Translations under genes and position numbers: made by a program | Source: Alphaproteobacteria bacterium | GTDB lineage: Bacteria; Pseudomonadota; Alphaproteobacteria; Rhizobiales; Xanthobacteraceae | Assembly (NCBI GenBank): GCA_026400395.1 | Contig: JAPLPD010000364.1 | Coordinates: forward strand, 1 to 64,000 | Length of the DNA: 64,000 nucleotides | Direction of reading: 5' to 3' | Notes under the pieces: generated by a model | The model's database searches: none | What the model saw: only the letters and a program-made list of their open reading frames with translations | What the model was told of the DNA's origin: nothing | Part shown: piece after piece, positions 58,188 to 64,000 of the stretch | Position numbering within the stretch: position 1 is the stretch's first letter | Layout of the letters: each line of letters opens with the position of its first letter

Positions 58188-59084
58188 TCAGACGTCCTTC
58201 AGCGAATTGACCAGCCAGTTCCGAAACAAGGCGACCTTTGCCATCTTGCTCTTTTCTGGCGCAGACAGAAGAAAGAAACCGGAGCTGGTGGCCAGCCGGA
58301 CTTTGAAAGGTTCGACAAGACGGCCCGAAGCGATATCGAGCGCCACCAGCGACCGCCGCCCCATGGCGACCCCCAAGCCGTTCAACGCGGCCTGCAGCGA
58401 GAAAAAGATCAGATCGCAAATAATCTCGTTCTTGAAGTGCAGATTGGGATTTTTGGCCAGGGCCAGCCAAGCCGGCCATTCGTCGCGCAGAACCGGCGAT
58501 GCGCTTCGAATGGCATCGTGGAACATCAAATCTTCCGGCCGCTTGAGGCGATGGACCTTCAACAGACGCGGGCTGCAGACCGGGAACGACTCCTCGGTCG
58601 TCAGCCTCTCGCACATCCATCCGCTCCAGGTGTTGCCAGTGCCGTAGCGGATTGCCGCGTCATACTCGTGGCGCGTCAGTCCTTCATAGGAGAGTACGGC
58701 TTTGGTCTGGATGTTGATTTCCGGATGCAGCCGGCGGAATTCATCCAGTCTCGGAAACAGGACCTTCATCGCGAATGCCTGAGAACTGGCGATGGTCAGG
58801 GTGCTTTCCCGATCGAAACGCTTGGCCTGCTCGGTCGCGACGGCAATTTCCGCCAGCGCACCCTGTATGGAATGATAATATTCGACCGCAAGTTCGGTGA
58901 GCTGGATCGAGTTCCGATTCCGGATGAACAGCTTGGCGCCGATCTGCTCCTCGAGACTGCGGATCTGATGGCTGACGGCGGTCTGCGTCAGATTGAGTTC
59001 CACCGCCGCCCGCGTGAAACTGAGGTGGCGCGATACCGCCTCAAACGCGCGCAACGCGATCAGTGATGGAAGTCGGCTGACCAT
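58188..59084 (-). CDS. LysR-family transcriptional regulator (GcvA-like)
   Basis: LPSLIALRAFEAVSRHLSFTRAAVELNLTQTAVSHQIRSLEEQIGAKLFIR. Confidence 0.95.
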   Translation of the reverse strand: MVSRLPSLIALRAFEAVSRHLSFTRAAVELNLTQTAVSHQIRSLEEQIGAKLFIRNRNSIQLTELAVEYYHSIQGALAEIAVATEQAKRFDRESTLTIASSQAFAMKVLFPRLDEFRRLHPEINIQTKAVLSYEGLTRHEYDAAIRYGTGNTWSGWMCERLTTEESFPVCSPRLLKVHRLKRPEDLMFHDAIRSASPVLRDEWPAWLALAKNPNLHFKNEIICDLIFFSLQAALNGLGVAMGRRSLVALDIASGRLVEPFKVRLATSSGFFLLSAPEKSKMAKVALFRNWLVNSLKDV

Positions 59085-59188
59085 GGGCGCTACGTTGGCA
59101 CCGGGTCGACAGGCTGCCCGGCTGAATGCCGAATCTATCAGCAGCGCTGGCCGCGCGCATACCTAAAAATATCGGTTACCCGCCTCGG

Positions 59189-60148
59189 CTACTGAAGGCC
59201 CTGGCGAAGACGTCGAAGCGGCCCCCCTCGCATGATCGAGCCCGGCAGCGGATGGCCCACAATCGTCTCGGCAAGCCGGGCAACCTCGATCAGCCGTTCG
59301 ACGTCGATTCCGGTGGCGATCCCGAGTTCGTCGCACAGAAATACAAGGTCCTCGGTGCAGACGTTGCCGGCCGCGCCCTTGTGGCCGGCGAAGGGACAAC
59401 CGCCGAGCCCCGCGACCGAGGCGTCGAAGCTGTCGACGCCCATCTCAAGGCCGGCGTAGGCATTGGCGACACCAAGGCCGCGCGTGTTGTGGAAATGCAG
59501 ATTGATCCGCAGCCCCGGCCAGCGGTCGCGCACCGCGCCGATCGCCCGCTTCACCGATTCCGGCGTCGCCCAGGCCATCGTGTCGTTCAGCGAGACCCGC
59601 TTCAGGACGATATCGTTCTCGGCCGCGATGTCGAACGCCTGCTGGATCGTATCGAGCAATTGGGCGGCCGTGATATCGCCGGCGAAATTGCAACCGAACG
59701 CGGCCATGATCAGCGCGCTTTCCGCGTGAATGCCCGCCGCCTTCAGCATGGCCACCAGATTGTGCTGCCGATGAGCGTTTTTCGCGGTGTCGGAGTTCTG
59801 GTTGCGCACCATGAACGGCTCCGATGCCGACATCAGAATAGCGTCCCTGAACGCAAGCCGATCCTTGAAACGCAGCGCGCGCTCCAGTCCCTTCTCGTTG
59901 AGCCAAAGCGGGCTGTATCGGACGCCGGGGCGCGGTAGAAATCCGCCGACCACAGCATCGGCGTCGGCCCAACCCGGCACGCGACGCGCATCGACGAACG
60001 AAGCGACCTGAATCTGCTTGAGGCCAGTCTCGGACAGCGCGTCGATCAGGTCGATCTTGCTCTGCGTCGGGATCGGCCCCGGCTCGATCTGCAAACCCTC
60101 GCGCGGTCCCTTCTCGCAAATCTCCACGGCTTTCGGCAGATCACTCAT
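59189..60148 (-). CDS. Hydroxymethylglutaryl-CoA lyase-like protein (DRE-TIM/HMGL family)
   Basis: VEICEKGPREGLQIEPGPIPT, DTMAWATPESV, INLHFHNTRGLGVANAYAGLEMGVDSFDASVAGLGGCPFAGHKGAAGNVCTEDLVFL. Confidence 0.88.
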   Translation of the reverse strand: MSDLPKAVEICEKGPREGLQIEPGPIPTQSKIDLIDALSETGLKQIQVASFVDARRVPGWADADAVVGGFLPRPGVRYSPLWLNEKGLERALRFKDRLAFRDAILMSASEPFMVRNQNSDTAKNAHRQHNLVAMLKAAGIHAESALIMAAFGCNFAGDITAAQLLDTIQQAFDIAAENDIVLKRVSLNDTMAWATPESVKRAIGAVRDRWPGLRINLHFHNTRGLGVANAYAGLEMGVDSFDASVAGLGGCPFAGHKGAAGNVCTEDLVFLCDELGIATGIDVERLIEVARLAETIVGHPLPGSIMRGGPLRRLRQGLQ

Positions 60149-60375
60149 CGGTCATATCCCTTGCAAGCAGTTCGATACTTGAGTGCCCGGTCCCAGAGGG
60201 CAAATGAGCTATTTTGCTATCTGACATGAGTTTTTTGTGTTCGTCACGTCCGCCCGGGGGGAGTACACCAGAAACGGGCACGACCGTCGGAGCCACACTT
60301 CAGCGGGCCACTCACGCCATACTCCACGTTTGAGACGGGCAGCGATAAACGGCCACGGCGCGCCCGGGAGTTCAG

Positions 60376-63060
<2,685 letters not shown>

Positions 63061-63085
63061 ACTTATAAAAAACGGGAGGAGCGCC

Positions 63086-64000
63086 TTGAATTTTCTCGTA
63101 AAGAGCGCCGTCACACTGCTGACCGCGGGAGCGGTGCTCAACGGCGCGCCGGCGCTCGCGCAGGACTATCCGACCCGGGATATCACCTTCGTGGTCCCCT
63201 ATAATCCAGGGGGCGCAACCGATCCGATCTCGCGGCAATTCTCCAGCCAGTTGGAAAAGGTTCTGCACGTCGGCGTCAACGTTGAAAACAAGCCGGGCGG
63301 TTCTGGCACCATCGGAGCCGGCCAGATCATGCGCTCGAAGCCCGATGGCTACACCATCGGGCTGTCGGATATCGGCGCGCTCGCCTATCAGCCGCTCATC
63401 AACAAAGGGCTCGTCTATAAGAATTCGGATGACTATCAGCCGATCGTCAAGCTGTCCGAACAGCCGGTCGTGCTTGTCGTGCGCGCGGATGCGCGATGGA
63501 AGAATTTTGACGAGTTCGTCGCTGAGGTCAAAAGCAGTCCAGGAAAAATCCGCGTCGGTGTCAACGGGCTTCGCACCGCGCCAGACCTGGTCATCCAACA
63601 GTTCAACAAGGTCGCCGGAACCCGTATCGTCACCGTCCCGTTCAGCGGCGGCGGCGGCGAAGCGACCATCGCCGTGCTCGGCGGCCGCATCGAAGCCATG
63701 GCAAATTCCGGGGCCGGCAACATCGGCCACGTAAAGGCCGGCACCCTGCGCGCGCTGGCCGTGTTCACCAAGGGCAAGTACGAGCCCTTTCCGGACGCGT
63801 CTCCGGTTGGCGATGCGGGCTACAACGCGACGATGGGTTCGGCGTTCTACGTGATCGGCCCCAAGGGAATGCCCCCGGCCGTGCTGACCAAGCTTTCCAA
63901 CGCGGCGCTGCAAGTGGCGCAAAGCGAGGAATTTCGCGCCTTCGCCAAGGCCAATGTCTATGTCGCCGAGCCGAAGGGCCCGAGCGAGATGAAGGCCGAC
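63086..64000 (+). CDS. TctC/Bug-family substrate-binding protein (runs off right edge)
   Basis: TTG start after GGGAGGAGCGCC: MNFLVKSAVTLLTAGAVLNGAPALAQDYPTRDITFVVPYNPGGATDPISRQ...NKPGGSGTIGAGQIMRSKPDGYTIG. Absent from the ORF track because open-ended; 63041..63922 (-) is its antisense. Confidence 0.93.
   Translation, partial: MNFLVKSAVTLLTAGAVLNGAPALAQDYPTRDITFVVPYNPGGATDPISRQFSSQLEKVLHVGVNVENKPGGSGTIGAGQIMRSKPDGYTIGLSDIGALAYQPLINKGLVYKNSDDYQPIVKLSEQPVVLVVRADARWKNFDEFVAEVKSSPGKIRVGVNGLRTAPDLVIQQFNKVAGTRIVTVPFSGGGGEATIAVLGGRIEAMANSGAGNIGHVKAGTLRALAVFTKGKYEPFPDASPVGDAGYNATMGSAFYVIGPKGMPPAVLTKLSNAALQVAQSEEFRAFAKANVYVAEPKGPSEMKAD

Overview
This is a gene-dense, GC-rich chromosomal window that looks alphaproteobacterial, probably Bradyrhizobiaceae-like (inferred from protein flavour and intergenic palindromic repeats). 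It is dominated by catabolic operons. From left to right it contains: (1) a minus-strand Liv-type ABC transporter operon running into a truncated xanthine-dehydrogenase/CoxL-family large subunit; (2) a circularly permuted ATP-grasp / alpha-E / transglutaminase cassette interrupted by a Spy/CpxP-like protein and a two-component system, with a 4x13-bp tandem repeat at the response-regulator stop codon; (3) an aromatic-acid region with UbiD, CoA ligase, enoyl-CoA hydratase, FAD monooxygenases, dienelactone hydrolases and a Rieske dioxygenase alpha/beta pair; (4) a tartrate-dehydratase-like enolase-superfamily enzyme, a sulfonate/nitrate-type ABC transporter and a TRAP transporter; (5) an indolepyruvate:ferredoxin oxidoreductase pair; (6) a probable 2-aminobenzoyl-CoA (anthranilate) operon with MarR, RidA, a perfect 16-bp palindrome and a REP element in the divergent control region; (7) a tRNA-Gln(CTG); (8) a second accessory-looking catabolic segment with a deacetylase, an HD protein, a TPP enzyme, a TcuA-like flavoprotein, an HMG-CoA-lyase-like protein and an aconitase paralogue with altered active-site motifs. 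Six orphan TctC/Bug binding proteins are scattered through the window. No CRISPR array, transposase, integrase or phage gene was recognised. The most promising leads are the noncanonical aconitase/lyase/TcuA cluster, the interrupted ATP-grasp/alpha-E/transglutaminase cassette, and the RidA-containing anthranilyl-CoA operon with its palindrome and 5' REP element. All family names come from reading motifs by eye; no database search was run.
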